NCBI GenBank assembly: GCA_000149265.1
Contig: CH003228.1
Span: 929,277 to 993,276, forward strand
Length of the DNA stretch: 64,000 nucleotides
Origin: Ciona savignyi
Taxonomy: Eukaryota > Chordata > Ascidiacea > Phlebobranchia > Cionidae
Direction: 5' to 3'
Under the pieces are notes generated by a model, which saw only the letters and a list, made by a program, of their open reading frames with translations, made no database searches and was not told the origin of the DNA. The position numbers and the translations under genes were made by a program. Below are positions 40,727-55,700 of the stretch, piece after piece (position 1 is the first letter of the stretch; every line of letters starts with the position of its first letter).

Positions 40727-43700
40727 ATGCCTAGTTCAAACTTTATTATACCTCAAAATCGTGATGAACTGCTTACAAGGAAAGCTGGTCAATATTACGT
40801 GGAAGAAGTTTATTCGACCAGGAATATTCCGTTAAAATTACAAGGTACGTCGATCTTGATGGGGCATATTCATTTACATTAAGATATTCTTAGTAGTTTA
40901 CAGTAAATTGATTATACCATTTTCCACCATGTTTAATACAATACAACCTCCTTCAACAAAAACTCGCAAAATGTACACAAATAAAACCACATATATTAAA
41001 GCTCATCAACAAAGAACATTTAAATAAAGATAAGTACTGTTGCTCTGACTGTCGCCTTGAACTGCTTAATCACGATATAGTGAGTGTGGGCTATTTTTCA
41101 GTGTTCTGGCAAAAATATTTTACAAATTAAAATCTAATTACAAGTGTTTTCACTGCATTCTGGACCCATGTCATTATTATGTGCTACCTAATACTGTTAC
41201 GATTTTCCTATAAATCCTTGTTCATCACCAGTGCCGGTAACTTACTTCGCTAATTTCGTTATGATGTTTATTTATTAAATTTAAAAACAAAATGTTTTTG
41301 TGTTGCAGAAGCCAAACCTGCACTGATTAAAAGTAGTGGATTGGAAATTCCAGAGCACTTTGATACCTTCTACAGCATTGTGTCCAAATTTTCGAACCTG
41401 GACACAACATTGAAACAACTTTCATGGACAAATCTAACAAAAGGTGCAATGTTTAGTAGACTACAACAATAATTTGATACATGGTGTTCCGTCAACAGCA
41501 TATGATTTTTTATTTAAAATACATTTTTAAAGGAATAAAAAAAATCCATAAATCGTTAGCTACATTGATCTAAGTACCTTTTTTTAATAACTTACTTTGT
41601 GCCCCACACCCACTTTACATCGCACATGTATTCTTGCATAATTCACACAATAAAATTTTTATTTTTCCCACAGTATGTGAGCTGTTCACCAACCAGCTTA
41701 GCAAATTGCTGAACATTGATCCAGATGCTGAGGAAGTTGACAACTCACTGAGATCTAAGTATCTTACCGCACTAAAAATGAATGTTTATTTACTCACACA
41801 AATGATCGACTTGTATCAATCACAATCTCGACAAAAAGACATGGCTCACTCAATGACAACACCTTCCAAGAACAAGAAAGCATTGAAATTAAAATCTTCA
41901 CATGAGGCAATGGGTAAACTATAACATTAATTGTAGTTTGAATTGTTAATAAATTTATATGCGCAAAACTTTTGAACCTTGGTGAAAGTTATTTATTTTA
42001 AAATATTTTGCTTGTCGACTTTTGTGTAGTTTTGCAGTGCTCAAATATTGTGTTTGTAGATCAATAACTACTGTTACAGCAGTTTTATTAGTTCTGTTTG
42101 CCACAATTTTTTTTTGGCCAATTCTGTGTGCCACAATTTTCTTTGTGTGTGTGTACGCGATCATGTAATCTTATTGTTTTGATCACAAAAGAAATTTAAA
42201 CTTATTATTTTGGTGACAAAAGCACATTATTGGGCACGTTTGGTCTCTTTAGCGGAGTTAAATTTAAAGTTTTGGACCAAAATATGGCGGTCCTGGTCTG
42301 GAAACGGGGGTGGTTGCGTTATTGAAACAGAATGCAATGCATTACCATAGTAAATTATAAAGAGGTGGTTGTGTTATTGAGGTTCCACTGTATATTACTA
42401 AATCTGTTGAACATAACTATGGTTTAATGCTCTCAAACTTCAAAATAACGTATCTGTGTTCTCTGTCAGGTATGGATTGGGAGAGTGAATGTCAACGTTC
42501 AATCCAGATATTGATGACAGTGGCGCCGAGTGAGGGTGTTCAGAGTGTGAAATCACACTCTAGAATTTTCGCTTTGTGTAAACACACTCTAGAAAATTCG
42601 TCCAAGTTTGTTCTTTTAAAGTAAAATTGATGGAAAAAATGTTGCGCGCTCCGCACTGGCGCTGAACGCGGGTATGCAGAGTACGCCAGCCTACCCTGGC
42701 ATTTTGCCAGGGTATGCAGCATCACCTGATTTTTACGCGTTTCGATCATCAGATCGTTTACATTAATTGCTTGTCTGTACTACAATTCAACTGCGCAAGA
42801 CATACAAGCGTCGCGATGGGAGAACAACGCGTTTTTTTGTGTCTACATTAGTACATACACGGTAATTCCTAGTGCTGTGCTGATCAGGATTTTTCACGAT
42901 CATTAAAATCCTTGCCGATCCGATCGCGATCTAAATTGCGTCCAAAAAACGCTTATTTTCTGACGCGAAAATGCAAACTATGAGAGAAATATAGTTTTAC
43001 TTCACAGCTATAAATCGATTAAACTGTTATTTACACTACTTAACTGCACAGATTAAGCTAAAGCTTAAAACATATAAAATTTAATTTTTTTATACGGTTT
43101 GTGGTAAAACGTATAATATATATTTTGCGTATATATTTGGTCGCACCTTTGCTGTGATTATACAGGGGCGTCAATGAAACAACAACTTAAGAAACAACCA
43201 GGCACTTTTATAAGGTATTTAAAGATATATTCCAACTTCCAAGCATAAGTTTTATATTCGGTAGCGAGTGTATTAATGACATTTAGGAAAGCTAATCCGT
43301 TTCTTTTAACCTAATTTATTAAGCAATCTTCGGCGTAGCATGTAAGTAGGAGGATTGTTTGGCTTTGGTCCAACTTGCACCTGGCCGAAATGAGTAGACG
43401 CGTGTATCTTTTTGATGACTCGTGCGAACGCTCGAAGCGCACGCTAATGATAAGAGAGAGTAATCTAATGTTTCTTTAGTATAAACAGTCTGTTATCAAT
43501 TAAAAATATAAATCGAAAATTGAGTTAAAACTTATTTTACGCATTTTATACAATTAAAATTTTCAGGATTAACAATGTGATTTATTGTTGTTTGCATGAT
43601 TTAGTTTTACAGATTGATTAATTAGATCCCGCTACGTAATGCCCTGTTGAATCTATGCCTGCCCTAACTAAATTGATTTTAAACTACTTTTTAGATACGT

Positions 43701-46700
43701 CCTTGATTGCCGAGATCATTTGATTTCCCAGACGCGCATATACATTTGGAATATAACATTTGTTTCACCTATTATTCCACGCACGTAAGGAAAGTCAAAT
43801 GGTTTACGTCGGGACGATTAAATTATTTTTTAACTCCTTTGGCTGCAAACCGGACGATTATAACTAACCGGAAGCTAAGGAATTTTTATAGGATTGGATG
43901 GGCTATAAACATTTACACAAGCTTAATAAAGAGGCGTACAACAACCGTTGGCAACTATAATATCTTATATTCTAAATAGAAGTCTAAAGGAACTCATAAT
44001 ACTAGAGCACCTAATACGCGTAGTGCGTTTCTCCTTACCGTAAGCGCATCTATCGTGCGAAGACGTCCGAACATTTGTTAAAGCGAGAGCTCGGAAAACA
44101 ACTTGCTTTATCGCATCGCTTTTTGTGGCAATGAAAGATACATTACCGTAAATGTTAGTTGAAGTCTAAAGTCAACATTGCAAAACAAGAGAAGTTTATA
44201 CAATTTATTTACTTAATCTTTTTTGTTTTTAGCTGGAGATTTTATTGCAATCGGCGCGACGAACGCGAGGGCTCCAAATTATTTAATAAAATTTTCACTA
44301 ATCATGCCGAATCGGTACCAGCTCGAAATTTTTTAATGTTAAGAGCCTAGTTTGAAATGTCAAAGAGATGCATTCTAGGGCAATTTAATGTTAAAAAAAA
44401 ATTTGGCGCGCCGGGCGCGAAATTGATTTTCTCTCAACCCTCGCATGCCCTGGCTTTTCGTATGTTCGGCGCGCCTGGCGCTCCGGTAAAAACGTAATTT
44501 TAGTTAGCGCATTGCACAACGAAAATATGGAAGTAAGCCACTATAAGCAAAAAACGCCGTAGGAAATCGCATAAACGTAATATAATCAGCACTACATAAT
44601 CGCAAAATCCGGCTGGCGAGGTTTTTGTTACCAAGCCAAAATCCGTATATAATTTTATTCTAATTTTGGGCGACGCCGCTAAAGTGCGTTGGACACAAGC
44701 CAATTGCGCATTAGTAGTCTGTAAACTAAGGCACAGAGCCAAGTAAACTCTATATTTCTTTTACATGAAAATTGAACACATTGCAATAGCTCCAAAAAAT
44801 TACAAAATCTTGAATCAACGTCAATGTTAGAGTAGCGGACACCTTCATCTCGTATGGACTGGATAATTATTTGAAATATGATAGGGCTACAGTTCAAAAC
44901 AACAAAATATAATAATACCGATTGAAGAAATACATGCGATTGCCGAACACGCGCTTCATATATTTATCTAATTAAATTTGCCGATTTGTCAACTCAGCAA
45001 ATCGTGGCGCAAGGATCAAAGCGACGTTGTCTCTCGGAGATTTGATTGACAGCTGGCTGCTAGCGTATTTAAATTTTGGGTTTTGAGTTTTGTGTTAAAA
45101 CGTTGTAACTTGATAAAAGTTTGATAAAACTGCAGCTGTGCTCTTGGAAACTTTATTTCCTTTACTTTTTGACAGTTTTTTTTAATCCGGAGTTTTTTAA
45201 ATTACTACCCATATGCAGCAAATGATCTTAACCACCACGGCATTCCTTTTGCCGTGGACTTTGGTTAATTTGCCGGGTCCACGGTAAACGGAAAAAAATT
45301 CGAGGACTGTTAGTTTATGTAATATTAGAATACAATAGTTATTCTTTATTACACAATATAATAAAAGCATGTTTTGTTTTAACGAACAATTCAAATACTA
45401 AAACGATCTGTATTATTAAGCCACATCAGCAAATTATAAAGCGAATGTTGTTTGTTAAGATAAAATAAATTGGTAAAGAAAGCTAAAATATGGTTCCGAA
45501 GATGATAAAAAAAAACGAAATTGCAGCCAGGTATTAGCGCATTTTAAGTCTATTTCCAGCGTATAGTTAGTTCTAACTCGAGCGAAAGTTTTACTTTGTC
45601 CAACACAGTTGAAAATCCATCGGAGTTGGATACGCCATGTTATTCCATTGCACGTGCGCAAAGTTGATAGAGAAGACTCTACATTGCCCACCTTTTGCCC
45701 AGTCTTAACTCTTTGTTCAGAACGTATTTAACCCTGCCTTGCACAACATGTGAATCCGAAAGAATGTTTAGCGTTCTCTGGCGCGTGAAATCGTATTTAC
45801 GTTCGACTTATTTGCGCTTGTCTTGAATTACGACCAGATGAAGGATATTGTTATAATTCGTTTCAATACTTTCATTAATGACGTTGGTTAAACACGCTCT
45901 TTGCGCAACGCCCGCCGGTGCAGTCTAATGGTTCGTCTTTTAAAGTGACGTCATACATAAGAGTATTTTACGTTCACACTCTAGATTTTAGAAAGTTCGG
46001 CGCTTCTGATTGATGAATATATTCGATCTTGACATCCATAGATTGTGGAATACCCAGCTGGTGGAAGATGAGTTAACATGGTGTGTTCAGGAATTTATAT
46101 TCTTATGATTTAATTTTATATTATGCAAAGCAACATGCACTAAATTCATTTGTGCTGTGCAGTATTGCCTTATCATGCTTAATTACTATTGTTGTTTTTC
46201 TTTTTCAAATTGGTATTAGTACCGACCTGTCATTAGATATTCTAAAAAAATAATTTAAAATTTAACAATTATAGAAATAATTGAAAAATATAATACTGTT
46301 TTTTATCCACAGTCTTGTAGCTAACATTTGCTACAAAGTTCTTGAAGATCCTGTCCTGATAAAAAGCAAACTTGTGAAACCAGCTGTTTTCCATCTTCTT
46401 GGTTGCATTATACGAAAGTAATTTGGTTACAACTTATGACATACCAAGTTAAAAAAAACTGTAAAATTATATATATTTCTGATTTAATTGTGTGATTAAT
46501 TATTTTTAATAATCTACTACTTATAATGTAACTTTAACACTCGGTTTTAATTAATTCTGTCCAACTTTAGCTTTCAGTGTAGCTTTCCAATCTTTTAAAA
46601 TTCATTTTCATTTGTAAAACACAGACACAATCAGTCACTTGGTGCCAGTTTAAAACTTGTGCAAATGCTTCAACACTTCGAACACCTAGCACTGCCAGTT

Positions 46701-49700
46701 GCTGAGGCTGTACAATTGTGGGTTGTCACTTACAAATGCAAGTCCCTTGTATCAGAGATCCTAAGGTAAATTCTTTAGTAGAAATCCACACCATTAACAC
46801 CAATTCTTAGTTTTTTAATATTTATGTATATATATAATTTAAATACTATTTGAAATAAAAAAAAATATGAATTATAGTGGTAGTGGCACATAAGTGAATA
46901 GGATAAAATGCGTAAGCTTAATTATATTAGCTGGATTGTCTTTCTGTTGGTTTTCCATAGAAAAGTAAAAACACAGACATCTTTATCCTCCATGCTTTGC
47001 ATTTCTACAGAGAACTTGATCACATTCCTGAGAAAGAATTCATGCGAGACGGGGCTTCAACAAAGACGATTTGTTCCTTTATATTGGAGCTCGCTCGACT
47101 GCTCCCTGATGCTGTGCTCATTAACATCAGTCTTCTTCTCACTCGGATGGATGAAGAGGTGAGATTGTTCTCTTTGTTATACTTTGGAGACATCTCAGGT
47201 CACATGATCACCAACACACTTTATTAGTTTGATTGGTTGAATAGATTTAACAAATTTATTATTTTAAGTAAAATACACATACCGGTATTGTAATATATTG
47301 TATATATATATAATAATAATAATATTATAATAAGTCCTACACTGTAATGACAGAAAAATGTGGCCTTTGGTTTTCTGGCTTTTCTGGTAGTAATTAAGAT
47401 ATTATATATGTCCCTAATGGTGATCACAATACTTAATAGTAATAATACATATAGGATTTTAAAAACGGATTGTTTTCCAAAGGGATAAGAATATTTATCT
47501 CATATTTTCTTGGTTCGTTGTTTTACTAAATCCATAATATTATACAGTCATACCTGATGCGCAACAGTGTTCTAAGTGTGATTGGGGAAATCATAATGCA
47601 ATGTTTAAGCAAAGAGGGACTGGACAAGCAAGCTAAACAGGCCAGGTATTCTACAAATTTTGTTCCTTAATTATATTCTCTTTCTGAAAGTATGCCATGT
47701 TAACTGTTTATTAAGCATTTTGTACCTGAATAAATCTGTACAAACAGGGACCAGTTTTTGGATATATTGTACGACCATGCTAACCTGGATGTAAACGCAT
47801 TTGTAAGGAGCAGAGCGTTACACATTTGGCTGAATCTTGTTTCTCAAGAGCATCTGCCTGTTAAAAGGTAAGTTCCATCTGATTAGGGAAGGGTGTGCTG
47901 GATATAAGCCAACTTCGTTTCGTTAGCATCGTAAATTCATTCCCGAAAGAGTGATTACCTTAATTTTATATTTTTATATCACACAGTTTGCTGTCAAGCA
48001 ACTCTTTTTGGCCATTTTTTTCGGACTTTTGAGCAACATGCAGTTTAAAGCTTTACTATTATTAAGTAGAATTTTAGTTAATAGAGATTCTAATCATTAT
48101 ACCGATAGACAAAATGGCTTTTTTTATTAAGAATTTAAAACCTAAATTAAAAACGTTGTTTTTTTGGTTGTTTATAGGCTTTTTTTGTATTTACAATGTA
48201 ATATAACTATTTACCTTTGCTTGGTATTAGCTTTGCAAAACCAATTTGTCTTTTATTGTAATGTTCTACTTCACACATATTCCAGGTGTTCTGAATTAGC
48301 TGAGTTATGTGTGCGGTTGCTGCTTGACAAAAGTAATCTGGTTCGTAAAGTGAGTGTTCAGCTTCTTGAAGCTTTGTTGCGGTGGAATCCATTTGGAGAC
48401 CAGGTATGCAGCTTTTTACATGCGTTGCCTTATATCTAAATATATATATAGAGTTGTACATGCTGAGTGGCAATGACTTCACGGCCTGCTCTGTGTGTCT
48501 GTTACACTGTGATTTTCAAGACTTGTTGTCGGAAATGGTTAATTTGCCTTAGTGGTATATTAACTTTTCATACTATTTATTAATGTTTTATGTGGTTGTT
48601 TTGACAGTTTAATTGTTTTTAGCTTTCGCTCTCAACTTTACAAAGCAGTCTGAAAGAGGAAAAAGAAAAGTTGGTTAAAATGGAAACAGTAGCAGAAGGT
48701 ATGAAATTTGTAGTAACTTACTACACTGGTAAGGACGACTGTAGATATATTTCTGAAAAATCCTAGCAGTGCTACACTAAATGTAACTATGTTGTGTTGA
48801 GCATGCATTCATTCTCCAACCCCCTGGATAGTGGATACATTTGATACACAGGCAGATAATTGGTGTTGGTGTAGCATGTAGTAACCGCACAGTTATTATC
48901 TGTATAAATGTTGATATTTTAATAAGTCTGAAAAATTAATGTTAATATTTTAATAAATCTGAAATTGAATTGTTTTTCTTTTTTTTTTTGTAGAGCAAGA
49001 GAAACAGGATGATGTTAAAAAAGAGTCAATTGAAGAAGATCAGGAGAGAAGTGAGGACAAAGGAGGTGATGCGGATGTTTCAATCCAACTTGTGGGGGAT
49101 CAGGATGCAGATGCTCCTGTTGAGGATGTCCTGGATGATGAAGTTGTGAAACAAAAGGTATGAGCATCATGTTGGTTCTTTATTGGAAGTTACAAATTGC
49201 CTTCAACTAGGTAACCTTTGTGACAAGATATTAGTTGGTCAATTTGTTAACTAAATTAAATTTCCCACTTGTTGATTTTATAATACTATTTAAAAGTTTA
49301 TGGTAATTAACCATAACAACTAAAAAATCAGGACAACAAAAAGTAGGTAAACAATCAGGAGAAACCTTTTTTATATTCATTCATATAGGATTTATAGATT
49401 GGTAAAAGAAAGTTTGTTTTCCACAGGGTGTAATTGAATATTTATCGAATGCCGTTAATTTTGTGGAGAGATTCCAAGAAGCAGTCCCTGTGCTCTGTCA
49501 GTTGCTGAGATCTCGAAGTCAGTCGGATGTGGTGGAAGCCATCAGCTTCTTCACTGCTACCTGGGAGTTCAACATGAACTTCGCTTTGCAAGGTAGGTTG
49601 TTCATCTTTCTATTAGAATTATCTGAAATGTTAGGTAATTAGCATCAATTTAGGAAGAGAAATAATGGTTTAATGTAATATTGAAACAATTCTAATTATA

Positions 49701-52700
49701 ATTATTAGAGGAAGGCAAAAAAAAGTATAATAGTTTTAAAATGTCAAGATTTGATACTTTAACTTTAAGAGGTTTAAGTTTAACCCTTGGTCAATTGATT
49801 ATTTATTAATATAAAAACAAAAATTATTAATATAAAACAGTTTTAAAAAGAAAATTTTAAGTAGGGTATAAATATTTGTAAATACCATGTCATAAGATTA
49901 TTGAACTAAATATAGCTTTATTTAAAGTTAATATTGTTATGTTTAATTATGTCTTATATATACATGTTGATATTAAATTTTTTTTATTTGTACAAATTGT
50001 TTATTTTTATAATGAATGTAATAATTTTTCATTAATATAACAGGTATAACGGGAATGTTAGATCAAATTTGGAACGAAGACCAGAAAATAAGAGAAGCAG
50101 TCGTGTCTGCATACAGAAAGCTGTACTTTAAATCTGATTCTTCAATAACCAGGTTAGACAAGGTTTAAGTAAAAGCTGCTCTAATGTTTGCATATTGGTG
50201 ATGAATTACTAGCACATTTACCTATTTGGAAACTCTTCTGATTCCAAGGTAACAAGTAATTGACATACCTGCTTTTTTATTAACACTTAGTAACTAAGCC
50301 ATAATTGCCAAAAAAATTAATAATTATACTTGGTTATATTTTGGCTTGAGCTAATTTCTAACTTGTAGATCGGTGTTTGATGTGTTTATCAAACTCACCT
50401 TTCGTGTTCCCTTAGCAAAGCACAAGCTGCACTTGTAGCAGATAACATGGTGAAGCTTGTAGCTGGTTCCTCCTCTGCCAAGCTTCCTGCCATTGAGTCA
50501 CTCATTGGAGAAATGCAAAAATCTGGTGACTTGCCTCCGGCAGTTACTCAGGTAAGTCATTTAAATAAATATAGGGTTGCTTTGCCAGTTTAAATTAATT
50601 AATGTTCAATAAATATTGGTGAATAATGGTTGTCTTCATTTACCAGTTATGCTGGGATCGACTGACCACCCCGCTGTCCAGCTTTACCATGGAAACTGGA
50701 ATGAGTGAGGCTAAACAGCAGAAAGTTGCCGTTCAGTTGCTCGGGATGCTGGCAAAGTTATGGTTGGTTGTTTATTGCAGGGATGTACTTTTTCTGATAG
50801 GTTGCGCAATGAAAGTTATTTTAAAGTACTGAACCTAATTGATTTCTAGGGCCTGAGGCTATTTTAATATATATCCTGCAAACACACACATACTTTTATT
50901 AATATACTCGGCTGCACATGCTCTACATGTAACTTGCACACTCCTCATTCAAGTGTAGTTTGCAATCTAGTAAGAATGCTTGATTGTATAAACATGGTGC
51001 AATATGCAATATTATATTACGCTTTCTAATTTTATGTTAATCATTTATACACAAATTTTGGCTTGCACACAATTTTTTAACATTTTCTCCATCAGCGAAA
51101 ACCCAAATGTGATCAAATCAAAGATCAGCACTTTGGTTGGCATTGGTTTCAAGCAGCGCTCACTTGCCACAGCAAATGATGTGTTGGACTGTGAGCTCGC
51201 ATATCAAACATGCGTAGCTCTGTCAAAACTTGCCACTAAAAAAACAGAAGCAGGAAAATACACAAAGAGGTTTCGTTACCGGGACGATCACCAACTAATC
51301 ACGTCGATTACTGCACTTATGGTTTCTGGTGAGCTTTTTATGTATGTTCTTTAAGATTTTAGTATAGGCCTATGTTATATACAGCTTTAAAATACTTTTA
51401 GTGGATTTGTGAGCATTACTTTCTAGTGATGTAAATGCAAGCATAATATAACACTGTCTTTGTGAATATACACAAAATGTTTATAAATGAATGCACTATC
51501 TGGATAAGTAGAACTCATAACTGCAATGAACTGGAAGGCTTTTTGGTTATGTAAAAGAAAAAGTACAAATCCCAACTTGACAGGTTTTGACAAGAAGTCG
51601 GTGATGTGGGTTCAATTTGCGCTGGAAGCAGTCGGAGTGATCTTCCAACTTGCTGAGAATCCTGTCCAAGTGTCAACATCCCTGTTCAATCAGATTAAAC
51701 TGATCATGCAGCCCAGGCTCTCTGCCAATGATCCAAGTAAATATATAGTTATTAAACTCCTTAAGTGTGATTCTGATTTAAACTGACAATTTTTTAAAAA
51801 CTCTAATCCAATTTCAACTATATAGACTTAAAAATGCTGATTGCAGAACGTGGCTTATTTAAAAGTATAAGAATCTGTATAGTGAGTTAGCTGGCTGGTG
51901 TCTTTTTTATTTTTAATGCTTTATTCAGATGGGGAAGTTTCGTTTAATGAGCTTCTGACACGCTTCTTTTCCTTGAGTGGCCAGTTTGCTCTAAAGCTTC
52001 TCGTTTATATTGATGGGGATGTCCTGTCTGAAATGAAACAAAAACGGTGAATTTGTGATTGTAATTATATGTTTGAAGGTGCTGTGTTCAAACCACTTAT
52101 ACACCTGCAATAAACATACTGACTATAAAACAAGACAGCTTTACCATACTCTCACGGCTTTTCAATGGTCTGGTATTGACAGAAAAAAATCTTACTTTAT
52201 TCTTGGATAAATTCTACAATATTTTAAATTAAACTCAATCGAACTTTCTAACATCGTTTTTGTGCTTATAACAAGTGTTGTCCGATTTGAATAGGAAAGT
52301 ACAAGAGGAGAAGGAAGAAGCAGAAAAGAAAGCTCACAAGAAGCGGAGATCTTTGAGCAAGGTATTGTTGTTTGACAAACTAGTTTTACACTGTATTAAA
52401 AAATTAATAAAATAAAAATGCAAAACGTGAAGCATGGTGTTTGTGAGAATGGCTTTATATGGAGGATGCTGGGAACTGTTCATATGTTACTTTCTGCCAT
52501 GTTTATTATTTACATTTCTTCTATTTCTGTACACACATGTAGAACTTTATAAAATAAAGACCCAAATTGTGCAAAATGTTAATTTTCAGTAATGTAATAA
52601 ATAATATTTATTCTATTTTTCCCATCCATAATGTTGAATTGCAGCACGACAGTCACTTAGAAGAACTGGAGGAAAACATGGGGGTCGGTGGGGCAACTGC

Positions 52701-55700
52701 TGATGATGCTGACCAAGAATTTATTAAAAACGTCCTTGAAACTGAAATTCTTGGTATGTGTTGTAATAACATCGTTTTTGTTTAATTTATACATCTCCCC
52801 ATGTAAACCTTTCGTGTGAGGTGTGATAAAACTAGCCTGGTTAAACAAAAATGTTTATATGTGTAGCAATCGATATAGCAAAAAGCTCATTGTTTCAATT
52901 AAGTCGTTTAAGAGTCGTTTGGTTGTATAATTATCTGTGTCATAATATAAAACTAACTGACTCAAAACTGACTAATTCATTGTGCAGCCCCGAACAGTGC
53001 GTTGGGCTCAATATCCGAGTGGTTGGTACGATGCTGTACAAAAGAAGTTGATGGGAGTGATATATCGGCAGTTCGAGTCCAACAAAGTGCATCGCTAGCT
53101 CTTGCTAAGTTCATGCTGGTATGTGAGGAATCGTGATGCAAAATATTGTTAGAATTTTTGTGCTTTGTAATGTTGGTGAAACTGGTCAAGTAAAGTCATA
53201 ACAATAGAGTAGTGTTTCCCAATCGGAGTACCGCAGAGCAATACTTAAGTGCATTGTAAGAGTTTGCAACACTTCTAAGGCTTGTTTAACTGTTTAATCC
53301 AGCCTGTAAAGTGCTGGTAAAAATGACAAGTTAGTGTGAAAATTAATGTGCATGAGACCAGAGTGAAAATCTCTGTTTTGCAACTGCTACAACAGGAATC
53401 CGTTTTTAAAATTTATTCAAAAACTCCTTGTACATCATGGGTTTGCTATCTTAACTGAAGTGCGTTGTTTACATTAAAAGATAACACAAGACTCTTTCTG
53501 ACAGGTAAGTTGTGAGTTTTGTGAGCGACATCTGCGATTGCTTTTTACTATGATCGAACAATCACCACATGAGGGCATTAGAGCGAACCTAACAATCGCC
53601 GCTGGAGATCTGTCGGTTCGTTTTCCCAACACATTGGAACCATGGACGGCACATATATATGCCAGGTGGGACTTGCAGATATAAACTTCTGTTTAAAACC
53701 AGTTTAGTATCAATATCGCCATTCTGTTTTGCATCCTTGTCAAGTATTGATTTGTTTTCAACATACAGTGTTAACCTGTTCAGGAATCTTTACTGTAAAC
53801 TTTTCACTCAATGGAATAATGTTCACATGTATTGTTTAAGTATGAAGCATATTTTGAAATAAATTATGCTTGAAAGTACGACCAAGATTTGCTGGCAGTG
53901 TAATACTCTAATCTTCCAACATTGGGAAGGGGCTAGTATTTAAACCAATTGTACCATGCCCTCTCTTAACATTGATTACACCAATTAGTATATGTCTAGT
54001 CATTGTTTAACCTAAATTGTGTGTTTGTCACCAGACTAAGTGACAAGTCAGTGGTGGTGCGGATCTACGCCACCAAAGTTCTCACCAACCTCATATTGAA
54101 CGACATGATCAAGGTGAAAGGTCATGTGAGCGAGATGGCTCGTTGTATCGTGGATGAGAATGAAAAGATTGTTGCTCTCGCCAAAAGGTTTTTCCAGGAG
54201 TTAGCTAAGAAGGTATGCAGTCCTCAAAATGTCCTGTCTGAATATGTTTCTCGGGATTTATTGAGAACCTGCTTCGACACCCCCCACACAGGGCAACTCG
54301 ATGTACAACGTGATGCCGGACATCATCAGTCGACTCTCCGATCCCGACATCGGCATCAAGGACGAGGTGGATTTCAAGAAGATTATGAGATTTCTATTGG
54401 AGTTCATCGAGAAAGACAAACAGTCGGAAAGTTTAATCGAAAAACTTTGCCATCGCTTCCAAACCACAAGGTATTTCTGGTTTTGTATTTAGTGATCCAT
54501 GATTTATCATTTTGTAACACATTCTTTAAAAGTCGATTCACTGCTATGCATCACTTTCAGACTTAATTGCATAAACTTTCGGATACGTTTTCACGGATTT
54601 GTGTACTTGCCGCATATTAACATAATTATAAGAATGTGTTTCCTAGCCTGTTAACGGGCCTCCATGTATCTTTGCATTTATTTCAAAATTTTAGTCTTTG
54701 GTCATAATTTTGTCTCACATACTTAAATCACCCATAGGAACAGACAGCAATGGAGAGACATCGCGTTTTGCCTCTCAATCCTTAATTACACTGAGAAAGG
54801 AGTGAAGAAACTCTTCGATAACTTTTCGTTGTTCGCCGATGTCCTCCGAGATGAGCAGGTCTACTTCATCTTCAACAACATTCTCACCAAGTGTAAGAAG
54901 TGCAACAAGCCGGAGGTTAAGGTAAGCGGTGTGTTCAAGTGTTGCAAATAACTAGAATTAATCTTGTTTTATCTAATAAAAATATTTTTGGGGGATATCT
55001 TTGACATAATGTTGCATTTCTTTTATTATTCAAATTTATAATTTCTGCAAGTTCTGTGTAGTATTAAAATAACTATCCACTTTTTCCTCTTAAAATTGTC
55101 TAAAAAGGACAACTACTGTTATTTATTCTCTTGAGATTGTTCCTAAAACACGATCCGATATTAATGTCATCAACTCTGCAGAGCCAGGTTGATGAGCTGG
55201 AAGGGAAAATAATCGACCGCCATACTCGAGATGTAAGTGAGGATGAATGCGCTGCTAAAGCTGCCAACGCTATTCGTGGCCACAAGTCACCTACTCGAGC
55301 GGGTACCACTCAAACTGGTAAGTTAATCCGCAATTTGATCTTTGTGCATGACCACCCACCTGGAGTAAGGGGCCTTCTATGGCCTAAATTTCTGGTCCCG
55401 GGGTTACCATGGACCCTACATACTAATGAATAAATGACCACCCACACCCTTGCTACCAGGGGTTGTGTGTAATGTTCTCTATAAGAAACACCGGCTGTGG
55501 TTTGTAACTCGGAAATTTCTCTTTCTCCGTTAAGTTCTTGTAACGCTCATGTATCAGCACTGTTACTTCCAATATATTACTTGAATCTTATATAATTCTA
55601 TGAAAGCTATTTCCCATTGTTGCTCTACTTGCTAGGCTCAGTTCAGTTGCAAGTTGGAAAGTTATTTATTCGTTCTGTATACTTTAAGATGGGTTTCATC

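Noticed and set aside
42427-42624. 66-codon open frame at the left border of the hAT-like element as a separate gene
   Set aside because: It is the NCAPD2 exon 4 frame running into the transposon until the first stop, not a distinct gene.
43707-43979. 90-codon open frame inside the hAT-like element as a transposase
   Set aside because: It is short, has no hAT catalytic or dimerisation motif I recognise, and has no supporting splice structure.
50647-50761. Longer version of NCAPD2 exon 16 using the GTTGGT donor after 50761
   Set aside because: The donor at 50757 keeps the same phase and gives MLANENPNV, equal in length to the vertebrate segment; the longer form adds residues without a counterpart.
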